Shown one piece after another: positions 33,672 through 43,396 of a stretch of 64,000 nt of DNA (positions are counted from its first letter, which is position 1; the number at the start of each line of letters is the position of its first letter). The translations under genes and the position numbers were made by a program. The DNA lies in NCBI RefSeq assembly GCF_003713065.1, contig NZ_CP033433.1, positions 2,019,001 through 2,083,000 of the forward strand. The letters are read 5' to 3'. The stretch is from Cohnella candidum (GTDB taxonomy: Bacteria > Bacillota > Bacilli > Paenibacillales > Paenibacillaceae). The notes below the pieces were generated by a model. That model was given only the letters and a program-made list of their open reading frames with translations, did no database searches and had not been told where the DNA came from.

Positions 33672-34982
33672 CCAAGTTTGCTCGGGCTTCAGCATGATTC
33701 CGGCGTCTTGCAGCATCCATTCGATGTAGCAGCCATATCCGGACGTTGGGTCGTTCACGAACACATGGGTCACGGCACCGACCAGTTTTCCTTTCTGGAG
33801 GATCGGACTGCCCGACATGCCCTGAACGATGCCGCCGGTACGCTCAAGCAATCTGGGGTCGGTGATTTTGATGACCATCCCCTTCGTCGCCGGCGCAGCT
33901 TGCTTGGAAACATGAACGATGCGGATCGCAAACTTTTCGACCTTCTGGCCGCCGACGACCGTCCAAATTTCGGCAGGCCCCTCTTCGACCTCTTCCGCGA
34001 ATGCGACGGGAACCGCTTCGGAACGATAAGCATTGCCGGGTAAATCGTTCATCCGTCCGAAAATGCCGAACGACGTATTCCTCTCCACGTTGCCGAGCGT
34101 TTTGCCTTCCTTGAAAATCGCCCGTTTCTCGCCCGGTTCGCCGTTTTGGCTTTTGGAGATCGAGATGACGCTCGAGTGGAGGATTTCGCCGCTGCCCACT
34201 ACGATCGGCGTCTGCGTATCCATGTCCGTGATCACGTGGCCTAGAGCTCCATATACGTTGTGATCCGGTGCATAGAAGGTTAACGTGCCGACGCCTGCGG
34301 CGGAATCGCGAATATAGAGGCCTAGCCGCCAAGCTCTGTCTTCCTGGTCGTAAGCCGGCTTCAATTGCGTACGGAAACGTTCTTTGCCCCGTTGGACCAG
34401 CAGCGTGAGAGGCTTGCCGCTTTGCCCGGAAGCTTCCGCGAGCGAGGCGATTTTGGAAACGTCGTTGGAACGTTGTCCGTCGATTTCGACGATCAAATCC
34501 CCGAGTTTCAGCTTGGCGTCTTCACCCGGGGAAGCTTTCGTGCCCTCTCCGGTTTTGACGAGATGGTGTCCGACCACCATGATGCCGGCCGATTTCACCT
34601 TAACGCCGATCGTTTGGCCGCCCGGAATGACTTTCAGATCCGGAACGACTTGAAGTTTTACCGTCTTAAACGGGATTTTGCCGAATAAACGAAGCTTGAG
34701 CTCGGTCGTGCCGGTTTGTTTGGGATGAATGGACAAAGGCCTGTTCAAGTCGACAGGGAACATCGCGTTCTTCTGCCCGTTGACGTGTGCGACCTGTGGA
34801 TTCACGCTTCCCTGTGCATGCACGGGCATGACGAAATTCAATTGCTTGTCCTGCCCTTCGAACATGCGCAGGCTTTCGGGAAACGAAGCGTAATGCCTCA
34901 AGGGCGCGGAGCACACGGCCGCTCCGAGCAGGATCACGAGGCAAAGACCGAATAAGCGGCGCTTTGGCGGTTGGGGATACAA
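33657..34982 (-). CDS. spoIVB: SpoIVB peptidase
   Basis: A 441-residue secreted serine peptidase made in the forespore that triggers pro-sigma-K processing by cleaving SpoIVFA. It has an N-terminal membrane anchor (LFGLCLVILLGAAVCSA), a PDZ domain (about 120-210, KLKLGDLIVEIDGQRS) and a C-terminal SpoIVB chymotrypsin-like domain. The His is in YGALGHVITDMD and the catalytic Ser in VQGMSGSPILQKGKLVGAVTHVF. It lies upstream of spo0A as in all Bacillales. Confidence 0.96.
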   Translation of the reverse strand: MYPQPPKRRLFGLCLVILLGAAVCSAPLRHYASFPESLRMFEGQDKQLNFVMPVHAQGSVNPQVAHVNGQKNAMFPVDLNRPLSIHPKQTGTTELKLRLFGKIPFKTVKLQVVPDLKVIPGGQTIGVKVKSAGIMVVGHHLVKTGEGTKASPGEDAKLKLGDLIVEIDGQRSNDVSKIASLAEASGQSGKPLTLLVQRGKERFRTQLKPAYDQEDRAWRLGLYIRDSAAGVGTLTFYAPDHNVYGALGHVITDMDTQTPIVVGSGEILHSSVISISKSQNGEPGEKRAIFKEGKTLGNVERNTSFGIFGRMNDLPGNAYRSEAVPVAFAEEVEEGPAEIWTVVGGQKVEKFAIRIVHVSKQAAPATKGMVIKITDPRLLERTGGIVQGMSGSPILQKGKLVGAVTHVFVNDPTSGYGCYIEWMLQDAGIMLKPEQTWSKAV

Positions 34983-35108
34983 GGTCTCACGCTCCCTTAC
35001 AGTCTTGACCGGCCGATGAATAAGGCCGATGGCGTACTTATAAGGTAACCGTGCCCCCCCGCTTTTATGTTCCCGAAAAGCTTCCTTAAAGTCCGATTTT
35101 TCGCGTCG

Positions 35109-36794
35109 TTACGCGTTTTTTTGGCGTTCCGCCAGCGCCAGCATTTCTTGTGCGTGATGCCGTGTTTTTTCCGTTACTTCCACCCCGCCGAGCAGACGCG
35201 CCAGTTCTTCCACCCGTTCGGGACCGCGAAGTTCCTGTACGGAGGTCACCGTTCTGCCGCTATCCGCGACGGTTTTGCGGATTTCATATTGATGGTCCGC
35301 CATGCAGGCGACCTGCGGCAAGTGGGTAATGGAAAACACCTGGCAGCTGCGCGACAGCTTCGACAGCTTGTCGGCGACGGCTTGCGCAGCCCTGCCGCTG
35401 ACTCCGGTGTCCACTTCGTCGAAGACGAGAACCGGAATGCGGTCGATCCGTGCGAAAATGGCTTTGAGAGCCAGCATGACGCGCGACATTTCTCCGCCGG
35501 AGGCGATTTTCGCGAGCGGCTTCGGCGGTTCCCCCGGATTCGTTGACAACAGGAACTCGGCGGCATCCGCGCCGGCCGCCGTCAGCGGTCCGTTCTCCAG
35601 CTTGACCTCGAATACCGATCGGCTCATTTGAAGATCTTCGAGCTCCTGCACGATCGCGCGGGAGAGCACTTGGCCCGCGTCGCGGCGGAACCCGCTGAGT
35701 TTCGCGGCCCGCGCCGTCAAATCGTCCAGCAGCCGCCGTTCCTCGGATTCCAATTCGCGCAGCCGCTCGTCGCGGTTTTCGATCCGATCCGCTTCGCTGC
35801 GGATTTTATTTTCGTACGCGAGGATGTCCTCGACCGTCTCCCCGTATTTGCGCTTTAAACCGAACAACAAATCCAGCCGCTGCTCTATGTGGGCCAACCG
35901 CTCGGGATTGAATTCGATCGTTTCGCGATAATCCCGCAGCTGATAAGCCGCGTCTTCGGCGGCATAATAGGAAGATTGAAGCTGCTCGACGAGCGGCTGC
36001 AGCTTAGCCGGATCCACCTTGACGATGTCCTGCAGGCGGGTCAACGCTTTGGACAAAGCGGCCAAGCCTTTGGATCCGTAAAGCAAGTCGTAAGCTTCGG
36101 ACACGGCATCGGCCAGCTTCTCGGCATGGGAAAGCTTTCGCCTTTCATCCGTGAGCGATTCGTCTTCGCCGGGCTTCAGGCGGGCATTCTCGATCTCTTC
36201 CAGCTGGAACCGGTACAGATCCAGCATCTGCATGCCCTGCCGGCTTCGCTCGTCTAATTCCTTCCGTTCCTTCAGCACGTTCTGGTATTGGGCGAAAACT
36301 TGACGGTACTCGGCTTTGGCTTTGGCCAACTCTTCTCCGGCGAATTGGTCCAACCATTCCAAATGGCGGTCCGTCCGAAGGAGCGACTGGTGTTCGTGCT
36401 GCCCGTGCAGGTTGACCAGATGTTCGCCGACTTCGCGCAGCATCGCCAGAGTCACGTTCTGGCCGTTGATGCGGGCCGACGATTTCCCTTGCGCCTGCAG
36501 TTCTCTTCTAATAATGAGGGCTTCCGAAGGATCGGCGTCGATTCCGAGCCTGGACAGCGTTTCCCATACGGGATGCCCGGCCGGAAGGTCAAAAAGCGCT
36601 TCCAAGTCCGCGCGATCGCTGCCGTGCCGGATCATCTCGGCGGAACCCCGTCCTCCCGCGGCCAGGGCAAGCGCGTCGATGACGATCGATTTACCCGCGC
36701 CGGTCTCGCCGGTCAACACATGAAACCCTTCATGAAACGTCACCGAGACGTTCTCGATGACCGCCAAATTGCGGATGTTCAGTTCCCGAAGCAT
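35109..36794 (-). CDS. recN: DNA repair protein RecN
   Basis: A 561-residue SMC-like repair ATPase that acts early at double-strand breaks. It starts MLRELNIRNLAVIENVSVTFHEGFHVLTGETGAGKS with Walker A GETGAGKS at about 29-36. Long coiled-coil arms (about 150-360) follow, then the signature region KIASGGEMSRVMLALK and Walker B IPVLVFDEVDTGVSG. The ATG at 36794 opens the conserved N-terminus. It is 11 bases from the end of argR, so it belongs to the argR transcription unit. Confidence 0.96.
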   Translation of the reverse strand: MLRELNIRNLAVIENVSVTFHEGFHVLTGETGAGKSIVIDALALAAGGRGSAEMIRHGSDRADLEALFDLPAGHPVWETLSRLGIDADPSEALIIRRELQAQGKSSARINGQNVTLAMLREVGEHLVNLHGQHEHQSLLRTDRHLEWLDQFAGEELAKAKAEYRQVFAQYQNVLKERKELDERSRQGMQMLDLYRFQLEEIENARLKPGEDESLTDERRKLSHAEKLADAVSEAYDLLYGSKGLAALSKALTRLQDIVKVDPAKLQPLVEQLQSSYYAAEDAAYQLRDYRETIEFNPERLAHIEQRLDLLFGLKRKYGETVEDILAYENKIRSEADRIENRDERLRELESEERRLLDDLTARAAKLSGFRRDAGQVLSRAIVQELEDLQMSRSVFEVKLENGPLTAAGADAAEFLLSTNPGEPPKPLAKIASGGEMSRVMLALKAIFARIDRIPVLVFDEVDTGVSGRAAQAVADKLSKLSRSCQVFSITHLPQVACMADHQYEIRKTVADSGRTVTSVQELRGPERVEELARLLGGVEVTEKTRHHAQEMLALAERQKNA

Positions 36795-36805
36795 GGAATG
36801 CCCCC

Positions 36806-37255
36806 TTACCTCAGCATTTCGTGAATTCTGCCGACGACCTGCGCGGCGTGCTCCTTCGTCCGGCAAATGAGCAGCGTCGTGTCGTCGCCGCTGATGGAGC
36901 CGATGATTTCCGGCCAATCCATGCCGTCGACGAGCGAGCCGATCGTGTTCGCCGTACCCGGCAGGCACTTCACCACGACGAGGTTTTCCGCCGCGTCCGT
37001 TCCGACGAAGTGGTCCAACAACGCTCGTTTCAGCTTATGGGCCGGGTTGTAGCGTTGGTCTTGCGGCATCGAATACTTATAACGTCCGTCTTCCAGAGGC
37101 ACTTTGATCAGCTGCAGCTCCTTGATGTCTCGGGAAACGGTCGCTTGCGTCACTTGCATGCCCGCTTCGCTCAGCGCCTCCACCAGCTCTTCCTGGGTCT
37201 CGATTTCCCTCGACCCGATCAATTCCCGAATCTTACGTTGACGTTGACCTTTCAT
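36806..37255 (-). CDS. argR: Arginine repressor ArgR/AhrC
   Basis: A 149-residue arginine repressor. The N-terminal winged helix is MKGQRQRKIRELIGSREIETQEELVEALSEAGMQVTQATVSRDIKELQLIK. The C-terminal hexamerisation and arginine-binding domain has CLPGTANTIGSLVDGMDWPEIIGSISGDDTTLLICR with the Asp-Asp arginine contacts. It represses arginine synthesis and activates catabolism. Its start overlaps the upstream hypothetical gene by 4 bases and recN follows after 11 bases. Confidence 0.97.
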   Translation of the reverse strand: MKGQRQRKIRELIGSREIETQEELVEALSEAGMQVTQATVSRDIKELQLIKVPLEDGRYKYSMPQDQRYNPAHKLKRALLDHFVGTDAAENLVVVKCLPGTANTIGSLVDGMDWPEIIGSISGDDTTLLICRTKEHAAQVVGRIHEMLR

Positions 37256-37728
37256 GCTTCGTCATCCTCCACTTGGAATCGCACCGTCCGCATCCACTTG
37301 TCCTTCGGATCGGCCACGATGATTCCTTCGCAATCCGGAAAGAGCAGCGCATACGCAAGCAGCCGCTCGCGAAGGCCGCTGGCCGTCCAGTCCATCGGCT
37401 GGCGGGCCCTTTCCAGCTTGACCAAATAGTATTTGTCTTCTTTGGATACCAAATAATCGAAATACAGGCGCGTCCCTTGAACCGGTCCGTCGTCCACCTT
37501 GACGCCGAGGGGAACGCGGTGTTTGCCCGACAATACTTCATAACCGTTTTCCTGCAGCAGGGCAACGGTATCGTCGGGGATCACCCCGCCGTTTTGTGCC
37601 AATCGGCGAAGCCGAGCGCCCGGCGGCTCATGGAGCCAGCGGTCGAAACGACGAATCAGCAGCCATACGGCGAATCCGGCTCCGATCAGCAGAAGCAGCC
37701 AATCTCCGAACCGTCCCAAAGACCCCAC
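37252..37728 (-). CDS. Conserved hypothetical protein with one N-terminal membrane helix
   Basis: A 158-residue protein I do not recognise. Visible features are one N-terminal hydrophobic helix (WLLLLIGAGFAVWLLI, about residues 10-25), then a basic segment. A soluble alpha/beta-looking part follows, with YFDYLVSKEDKYYLVKLERARQPMDW and LRERLLAYALLFPDCEGIIVAD. It overlaps argR by 4 bases, so it is translated with it. The gene is not in the B. subtilis version of this locus as I know it. A PD-(D/E)XK-like core is conceivable from the last segment but not supported by a clear motif. Confidence 0.75.
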   Translation of the reverse strand: MGSLGRFGDWLLLLIGAGFAVWLLIRRFDRWLHEPPGARLRRLAQNGGVIPDDTVALLQENGYEVLSGKHRVPLGVKVDDGPVQGTRLYFDYLVSKEDKYYLVKLERARQPMDWTASGLRERLLAYALLFPDCEGIIVADPKDKWMRTVRFQVEDDEA

Positions 37729-37865
37729 CTCTCCGCAGGTCCTCGTTTTGCAATGTTGGCTGAACTAGGAAGCGTCGACCCGTCCTCATTTCTTTCGCCT
37801 TGCGGGGCCCGATTTCCTGTTTTCTTCGGGCGGTTTGCTGTATCCATTCTGTATCCAATGCGAAG

Positions 37866-37926
37866 CAAAAAAACCGGAACCGCAAAAGAAAAACCGTTAT
37901 CCGGCCGTTCTTCGGCAGTTCCGGTT
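37866..37926 (-). terminator. Terminator downstream of tlyA
   Basis: Arms AACCGGAAC (37872-37880) and GTTCCGGTT (37918-37926) pair. On the minus strand the hairpin ends in a run of T residues. The remaining part of the 213-bp gap (37729-37865) shows nothing clear. Confidence 0.75.
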
Positions 37927-37941
37927 CCGATCCGGAAAAGA

Positions 37942-38781
37942 TTATGCGTTGCGGAAGGTCCCATGCGCTTGCTCGACGACCTCTTCTATCGAAGCGTCGA
38001 GTTTAGCCGCCCATTCCGTGCCCAACGGCACACCCGTTTTGAGCCAATACGCGAGGAATTCGATATTTCCCTCTCCGCCTGTAATGGGCGAAAAGGTCAG
38101 CGCCTGAAGCGCGAATCCCAATCCGTCGGCGAACCCCAGCACTTCCCGCAGCACCGACTTGTGCACCTTCGAATCCCGGACGACGCCGGATTTGCCGACT
38201 TGTTCGCGTCCGGCTTCGAATTGCGGCTTGATCAGCGCGACGGTGCCGCCGCCATCGGCCAACAAAGGCGCCAGCGCGGGCAAAATGAGCTTCAAGGAGA
38301 TGAACGAGACGTCGATCGTCGCGAATCCCGGCGCAGGCCCGTCCAACTGCTCGGACGTCATGTGCCGAAAGTTGGTCCTTTCCATCACGTGGACCCGCGG
38401 GTCTTGACGGAGCGACCAATCGAGCTGGTTGTAGCCGACGTCGATCGCGTAAACGAAAGAAGCGCCGTTCTGCAACGCACAATCGGTAAACCCGCCGGTC
38501 GAAGCGCCGATGTCCAGCATCACCGCGTCCTGCATGTCGATGCCGAAAACGCGGATCGCCTTCTCAAGCTTAAGTCCGCCCCGGCTGACGTAAGGGTGGG
38601 GAGCTCCCTTGACCGTGAGCGCGGACGTTCGTGGTATCTTGGTCCCGGCTTTGTCCACCCGTTCCGAGCCCATCCAAACCAATCCCGCCATGATGGCGGC
38701 TTTCGCTTTTTCCCGGCTTTCGAAATATCCCTGTTCGACCAGCAGGACATCCAGCCGTTCCTTCGCGGCTTTATCCGTCAT
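37942..38781 (-). CDS. tlyA: TlyA family rRNA 2'-O-methyltransferase (YqxC)
   Basis: A 279-residue protein with an N-terminal S4 RNA-binding domain ([39 protein letters not shown]) and a C-terminal FtsJ/RrmJ-like methyltransferase. The SAM motif is [36 protein letters not shown]. Later blocks are [18 protein letters not shown] and [18 protein letters not shown]. Family members methylate rRNA riboses, and this is often annotated as a hemolysin by older convention. It overlaps the end of dxs by 4 bases, so the two are coupled. Confidence 0.94.
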   Translation of the reverse strand: MTDKAAKERLDVLLVEQGYFESREKAKAAIMAGLVWMGSERVDKAGTKIPRTSALTVKGAPHPYVSRGGLKLEKAIRVFGIDMQDAVMLDIGASTGGFTDCALQNGASFVYAIDVGYNQLDWSLRQDPRVHVMERTNFRHMTSEQLDGPAPGFATIDVSFISLKLILPALAPLLADGGGTVALIKPQFEAGREQVGKSGVVRDSKVHKSVLREVLGFADGLGFALQALTFSPITGGEGNIEFLAYWLKTGVPLGTEWAAKLDASIEEVVEQAHGTFRNA

Positions 38782-40673
38782 GTCGCACGCTGCTTGGGAC
38801 GCACGGCAGCCGCCCGGATCAGGTTCGCCGCGTTCTCCGCGGTCAATCCGTTCTCTTGGCGCTGCTCTTTGATCGAAGCGTGTTCGACGAAGACGTCCGG
38901 AACGCCCGCGATCCGCACCGGAACGTTCGCGAATTCCTCGCGGGCGTAATATTCGAGCACCGCGCTGCCGAATCCGCCGAGTTCCGAGCCTTCTTCGAGC
39001 ACGAGCATCGGGATGCGTTCGCTTGCGAGCTGCGCCAGCATGCGTTCATCGAGCGGCTTCACGAAACGGGCATTGATGACGCGAACGTTCAAGCCTTCCC
39101 GTTTCAGGATTTCCGCGGCTTCCTCCGCCACTCTCACCATCGGGCCGAGCGCGAGGATCGCGGCCGAATCGCCCTCGCGGACCGTTTCCCACGTGCCGAT
39201 CGGGATGGCCGACGGCTCGGGATCGCAGACGACGCCGACGCCTTGCTCGCGGGGATAACGAACGGCGATCGGGCCTTCGTCGTAATGCACCGCGGTGTAC
39301 AGCATGTTCCGCAGCTCGTTCTCGTCCTTCGGCATCATGAGCACCAGGTTCGGGATATGCCGCAGGAAAGCGATATCGTATACGCCGTGGTGGGTTTCCC
39401 CGTCCGCCCCGACGAATCCCGCCCGGTCGATGGCGAAGACGACGTTCAAGTTCTGCCGGCAAATGTCATGGACCACTTGGTCATAGGCACGCTGGAGGAA
39501 AGTCGAATAGACGGCGAATACCGGCTTCATGCCTTCCATCGCGAGCGCGGCGGACATCGTTGCCGCGTGCTGCTCCGCAATGCCGACGTCGAACATGCGG
39601 CCCGGAAACTTCGCGGCGAAGCCCAGCAGCCCGGAACCCCCCGGCATGGCCGGCGTGATCGCGACGATCCGCTCGTCTTTCCCGGCGAGCTCGATCAGTG
39701 TATTCCCGAACACTTCCGTGTACATCGGCGGGCCGACCGGCTTGATCACTTGACCGGACTCGATCTTATAGGAGCCCGTGACGCCGTGCCACTTGTGCGA
39801 ATCCTGTTCCGCATGCGTGTAGCCTTTGCCTTTGGTGGTAAGGACGTGAATCAGGACGGGGCCCTGCACTTTATCGGCTTGGCGGAAGGTGTCGACCAGT
39901 TTGACGATGTCGTGGCCGTCTACGGGTCCGAAATATTTCAAGCCGAACTCTTCGAACAGCATGCCGTCCGGAGCGATCAAATATTTCAGGCTGTCTTTGA
40001 CGCGTTCCGCGGTTTTGGCGAGTTTGCCTCCGATCGCCGGCACCTTGCGGAGCAGCCATTCCAGCTCGTCTTTGGCTTTCCTGTATGTCCGGTCCGTACG
40101 GACCTTGCCCAAATAGTTGTGGATCGCTCCGACGTTGGGTGCGATCGACATCTCGTTGTCGTTCAGGACGACCGTGAGGTTCCTCTTCTCATGGCCGATA
40201 TGGTTCAGCGCTTCGAGGGCCATCCCGCCGGTGAGCGCGCCGTCGCCGATGACGGCGATGACTTTGTTCGAGCCGCCGCGCAAGTCGCGGGCGATCGCCA
40301 TGCCCATCGCAGCGGAGAGGGATGTGCTGCTGTGGCCGGCCTCCCAGACGTCGTGCTCGCTTTCGCTCCGTTTGACGAAACCGCACAAACCGTTCTTCTG
40401 CCGAAGCGTATCGAAACGGTTCATGCGGCCGGTGAGCATTTTATGGACGTAAGCTTGATGGCCCACGTCGAAGATCATTTTGTCTTCGGGGCTGTTATAC
40501 AAATAATGGAGCGCAAGAGTGAGCTCCACCACGCCCAAATTGGGCGCGAGGTGTCCGCCTGTCACCGAAAGTTTCTCGATCAGGAATTGCCGGATTTCCT
40601 CCGCCAGCAGCGGAAGCTCCGACAGCGGCAATTTTTTCAAATCGGCCGGGCTGTCGATCTTTTCGAGCAGCAA
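38778..40673 (-). CDS. dxs: 1-deoxy-D-xylulose-5-phosphate synthase
   Basis: A 631-residue thiamin-diphosphate enzyme that makes DXP from pyruvate and glyceraldehyde 3-phosphate, the first step of the MEP isoprenoid route. Motifs are [33 protein letters not shown], the TPP site [23 protein letters not shown] and the transketolase part [18 protein letters not shown] at 40673 is chosen because GGGG lies 7 bases upstream and the protein then begins at [15 protein letters not shown], the family start. It has its own promoter, separate from ispA. Confidence 0.95.
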   Translation of the reverse strand: MLLEKIDSPADLKKLPLSELPLLAEEIRQFLIEKLSVTGGHLAPNLGVVELTLALHYLYNSPEDKMIFDVGHQAYVHKMLTGRMNRFDTLRQKNGLCGFVKRSESEHDVWEAGHSSTSLSAAMGMAIARDLRGGSNKVIAVIGDGALTGGMALEALNHIGHEKRNLTVVLNDNEMSIAPNVGAIHNYLGKVRTDRTYRKAKDELEWLLRKVPAIGGKLAKTAERVKDSLKYLIAPDGMLFEEFGLKYFGPVDGHDIVKLVDTFRQADKVQGPVLIHVLTTKGKGYTHAEQDSHKWHGVTGSYKIESGQVIKPVGPPMYTEVFGNTLIELAGKDERIVAITPAMPGGSGLLGFAAKFPGRMFDVGIAEQHAATMSAALAMEGMKPVFAVYSTFLQRAYDQVVHDICRQNLNVVFAIDRAGFVGADGETHHGVYDIAFLRHIPNLVLMMPKDENELRNMLYTAVHYDEGPIAVRYPREQGVGVVCDPEPSAIPIGTWETVREGDSAAILALGPMVRVAEEAAEILKREGLNVRVINARFVKPLDERMLAQLASERIPMLVLEEGSELGGFGSAVLEYYAREEFANVPVRIAGVPDVFVEHASIKEQRQENGLTAENAANLIRAAAVRPKQRAT

Positions 40674-40718
40674 TGATGTTCCCCGCTTTCTCCCTAACGG
40701 GACTACCGTGATTCCGTT

Positions 40719-40748
40719 ATTATAACATAATCCGCAATGCATGCCCAA
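40719..40748 (-). promoter_or_regulatory. Putative sigma-A promoter of dxs
   Basis: On the minus strand TTGGGC (40748-40743) and TATAAT (40724-40719) are 18 bases apart, about 45 bases before the TTG start. Confidence 0.6.
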
Positions 40749-40758
40749 GTGACGACAA

Positions 40759-40791
40759 ACGGCGCCAAACTCCCTCGGGAGCTTGCGCCGT
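40759..40791 (-). terminator. Hairpin terminator after ispA
   Basis: Outer arms ACGGCGC/GCGCCGT and inner arms CTCCC/GGGAG form a two-part stem after the ispA stop, followed on the minus strand by TTTG. It separates ispA from the dxs promoter. Confidence 0.65.
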
Positions 40792-40812
40792 GTCGGAATA
40801 GCGTTATCGTGA

Positions 40813-41718
40813 TCAGTGATCCCGGGACATCATGTAGTCCGCGATCGCGATCAGCCTGGACGGCGCCGCCAGCCCGGAGACCGCTTCCTTGGCTTCCTCG
40901 GTCAGCCGGGCGACGCGCAAGCGGCTTTCCTCCAACCCGATCAGGTAGGGGTAAGTCACCTTGGCCTGCTTTTCGTCGCTTTTGACCGGTTTGCCAAGCT
41001 TCGCTTCATCGCCCGTCAAATCCAAAATGTCGTCCTGGATTTGGAACGCGAGTCCGACGTTGCGCCCGAACAGCCCCAGCGCCGCGAGCTCGTCATCGCT
41101 TGCTTCCGCCGCATGGCCGCCGGCACGCAGCGAGAAAGAGATCAAGTCGGCGGTTTTATGCAAATGGATCGATTCCAGCTGATCCAACGTCGTGATGCCT
41201 TGTTCTCCCTGCATGTCTTCCGTCTGGCCGCCGACCATGCCGGGAAGACCGGCATACATCGCCAGTTCCGCCAAGACGGCCAGCGTTCTCTCCGGCGGCA
41301 CTCCGAGATCGGCAGCCCGGGACGCGGCGTAGAAGGCGTGCGTCAGCAAGCCGTCCCCGGCCAGAATCGCGAGCGCTTCCCCGAAAACCTTATGGTTCGT
41401 CGGCCGGCCCCGGCGGAAATCGTCGTTGTCCATCGCGGGCAGATCGTCATGGATGAGCGAATAAGTATGGACCATCTCGACCGCCACGGCGAACGGCATG
41501 GCGCGCTCGGCCGCCTTGGCCGATCCGGATACGCTTTCCGCCGCTGCCAGGACGAAGACGGGACGAAGTCTTTTGCCTCCCGCGTGCAACGAATATTCCG
41601 CCGCCTCGCGAAGGCGGCCGGGTATGCGCCAATCCGCCGGGATCGCCTTGCGGAGCGCATCCTCGACGAGTTGTTTGGTGTCCGTCAGATAGGTCTCGAG
41701 CTGCTTGTGAATCGTCAC
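40813..41718 (-). CDS. ispA: Farnesyl diphosphate synthase (polyprenyl synthetase family)
   Basis: A 301-residue short-chain prenyl transferase. The substrate-binding basic motif is [11 protein letters not shown], the first Asp-rich motif is [26 protein letters not shown] and the second is [13 protein letters not shown]. It condenses DMAPP/GPP with IPP to farnesyl diphosphate for undecaprenol and quinones. It is 12 bases after xseB, in the conserved xseA-xseB-ispA order. The adjacent dxs supplies the same route. Confidence 0.96.
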   Translation of the reverse strand: MTIHKQLETYLTDTKQLVEDALRKAIPADWRIPGRLREAAEYSLHAGGKRLRPVFVLAAAESVSGSAKAAERAMPFAVAVEMVHTYSLIHDDLPAMDNDDFRRGRPTNHKVFGEALAILAGDGLLTHAFYAASRAADLGVPPERTLAVLAELAMYAGLPGMVGGQTEDMQGEQGITTLDQLESIHLHKTADLISFSLRAGGHAAEASDDELAALGLFGRNVGLAFQIQDDILDLTGDEAKLGKPVKSDEKQAKVTYPYLIGLEESRLRVARLTEEAKEAVSGLAAPSRLIAIADYMMSRDH

Positions 41719-41730
41719 GCGTACTCCCCT

Positions 41731-42009
41731 TTAGTCGCCGTTTCCTTCTTCGCGGGTCGGAGCGAACGGCTTGCGCCCCAATCCGGATTCGCCTTCCACG
41801 AGCATCTCGATCCGGCGTTCCACCTGCTCCAGCTTCTGACCGCACAGCCGGGACAATGTCATGCCTTCCTGGAACAGCTCAATGGCCGCTTCCAGCGGCA
41901 CGTCGCCGCTTTCGAGACGGGACACGATCGTTTCCAACCGCTCCATCGCCTGTTCGAACGTTTGCGTTTCCCCCGCGGAGCTCAGCTTGTCTCCCCGATC
42001 TTCAGCCAT
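41731..42009 (-). CDS. xseB: Exodeoxyribonuclease VII small subunit
   Basis: A 92-residue ExoVII small subunit with the family core FEQAMERLETIVSRLESGDVPLEAAIELFQEGMTLSRLCGQKLEQVERRIEMLV, a helical hairpin that packs on XseA. It overlaps the end of xseA by 8 bases, so the subunits are coupled. ExoVII degrades single-stranded DNA from both ends. Confidence 0.96.
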   Translation of the reverse strand: MAEDRGDKLSSAGETQTFEQAMERLETIVSRLESGDVPLEAAIELFQEGMTLSRLCGQKLEQVERRIEMLVEGESGLGRKPFAPTREEGNGD

Positions 42010-43360
42010 TGGCTTCTTCCTCCCCTTGTATCCCCCAGACCTGGCAATCCAAACGGCCGTCCGCGAGCCGGACCCGGACGAGGTCGCCCGGCTGCACGTC
42101 GTTCACGCTGCGGACCAGCTTTTTCTGGGATTCGTCGTATACCAAACTGTAGCCCCGCCCCATGACTTTCAGCGGACTCAGCGCGTCCAAATGCCGGATC
42201 AGCGAGGCGTACCGGCTTTGCGAGCCGCGAAGCGTGCCCGCCATGGCCAGCTCCATGGAGCGCTTGGCCCCCGTCAGTCGCTTGCGGGCGAAAGCCGCCT
42301 GCTCGGTCGGGCTCGACGCCGCGAGCCGTCCTGCAAGCCGCGCGAGCCGCTCGTTCGCGCGGCCGGTTTGGGCTTGGGCGCGGTAAATGAGCCGGTCGCG
42401 CAGCCGGTCCAACCGCTCCGCCTGGGCGAGCAGCGTGCGGCGCGGCTGCGTGAAATAAGGCGAACGCGCGGCATGCTGCCAGCGTTCCCTGGCTTTACCC
42501 GCGAGCAGCCGAAGCGACTTGCCCATCCGCTGCTCCAGGTGGTGCAGGTGCTGCCTGAGCTCGCCCGCGTGCGGGACGGCCAATTCGGCAGCCGCCGTGG
42601 GCGTCGCGGCGCGAAGGTCGGCGACGAAGTCCGCGATCGTGAAATCCGTCTCGTGCCCGACCGCCGAAATGACCGGTATTCCCGAAGCGCGGATGGCGCG
42701 CGCGACCGCTTCCTCGTTAAACGCCCACAGCTCTTCAAGCGAACCCCCGCCCCTGCCGACGATCAGCACGTCGACTTCTCCGAGACGGTTCATCGTCTCG
42801 ATCGCCCGAACGATGGAAGGCGCCGCCGACGTTCCTTGAACCGATACCGGGTGCAGCAGCACCGGAACGGAAGGGTGACGGCGCTGCAGCGTGATCAAGA
42901 TATCGCGCACCGCCGCGCCGGTCGGCGAAGTGATGACGCCGATCGCTTTCGGGAACCTCGGGATCGGACGCTTCAGCGTTTCGGAGAACAGTCCCTCACC
43001 TTCGAGCTTCTTCTTTAGTTGCTCAAACGCAAGATACAGGCTTCCGATCCCGTCGGGCTGCATCGCCGTCGCGTAAAACTGATAGGCGCCGTCCCTCTCG
43101 TAAACGGAAACGCCTCCGCGCGCCAGCACCTTCATCCCGTCCTTCGGTGCGAAAGGGAGGCGCTGATTGTAGGAGGCGAACATGATGCATTTGAGACGGC
43201 CGCATTCATCCTTCAGCGTGAAGTACATATGCCCGCTGGAATGCCGCGTGAAGTTCGAGATTTCGCCCCGCAGCCAGATGTCCTGCAACCCCGGATCCCC
43301 TTCAAGCTTGTGCTTGATGTACCGGTTGACGTCCCGAATGCTCAGAACCTTCTGCTCCAT
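42002..43360 (-). CDS. xseA: Exodeoxyribonuclease VII large subunit
   Basis: A 452-residue ExoVII catalytic subunit. The N-terminal OB-fold (about 1-105) has IWLRGEISNFTRHSSGHMYFTLKDECGRLKC. The catalytic domain has IGVITSPTGAAVRDILITLQRRHP, VLIVGRGGGSLEELWAFNEE and SAVGHETDFTIADFVADLRAATPTAAAE. A coiled coil and a C-terminal segment LSPLKVMGRGYSLVYDE bind XseB. Length and order agree with the family. Confidence 0.97.
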   Translation of the reverse strand: MEQKVLSIRDVNRYIKHKLEGDPGLQDIWLRGEISNFTRHSSGHMYFTLKDECGRLKCIMFASYNQRLPFAPKDGMKVLARGGVSVYERDGAYQFYATAMQPDGIGSLYLAFEQLKKKLEGEGLFSETLKRPIPRFPKAIGVITSPTGAAVRDILITLQRRHPSVPVLLHPVSVQGTSAAPSIVRAIETMNRLGEVDVLIVGRGGGSLEELWAFNEEAVARAIRASGIPVISAVGHETDFTIADFVADLRAATPTAAAELAVPHAGELRQHLHHLEQRMGKSLRLLAGKARERWQHAARSPYFTQPRRTLLAQAERLDRLRDRLIYRAQAQTGRANERLARLAGRLAASSPTEQAAFARKRLTGAKRSMELAMAGTLRGSQSRYASLIRHLDALSPLKVMGRGYSLVYDESQKKLVRSVNDVQPGDLVRVRLADGRLDCQVWGIQGEEEANG

Positions 43361-43396
43361 GTTCCCTCCCCCTTTCTCGATGCGTATGAAAATGAA

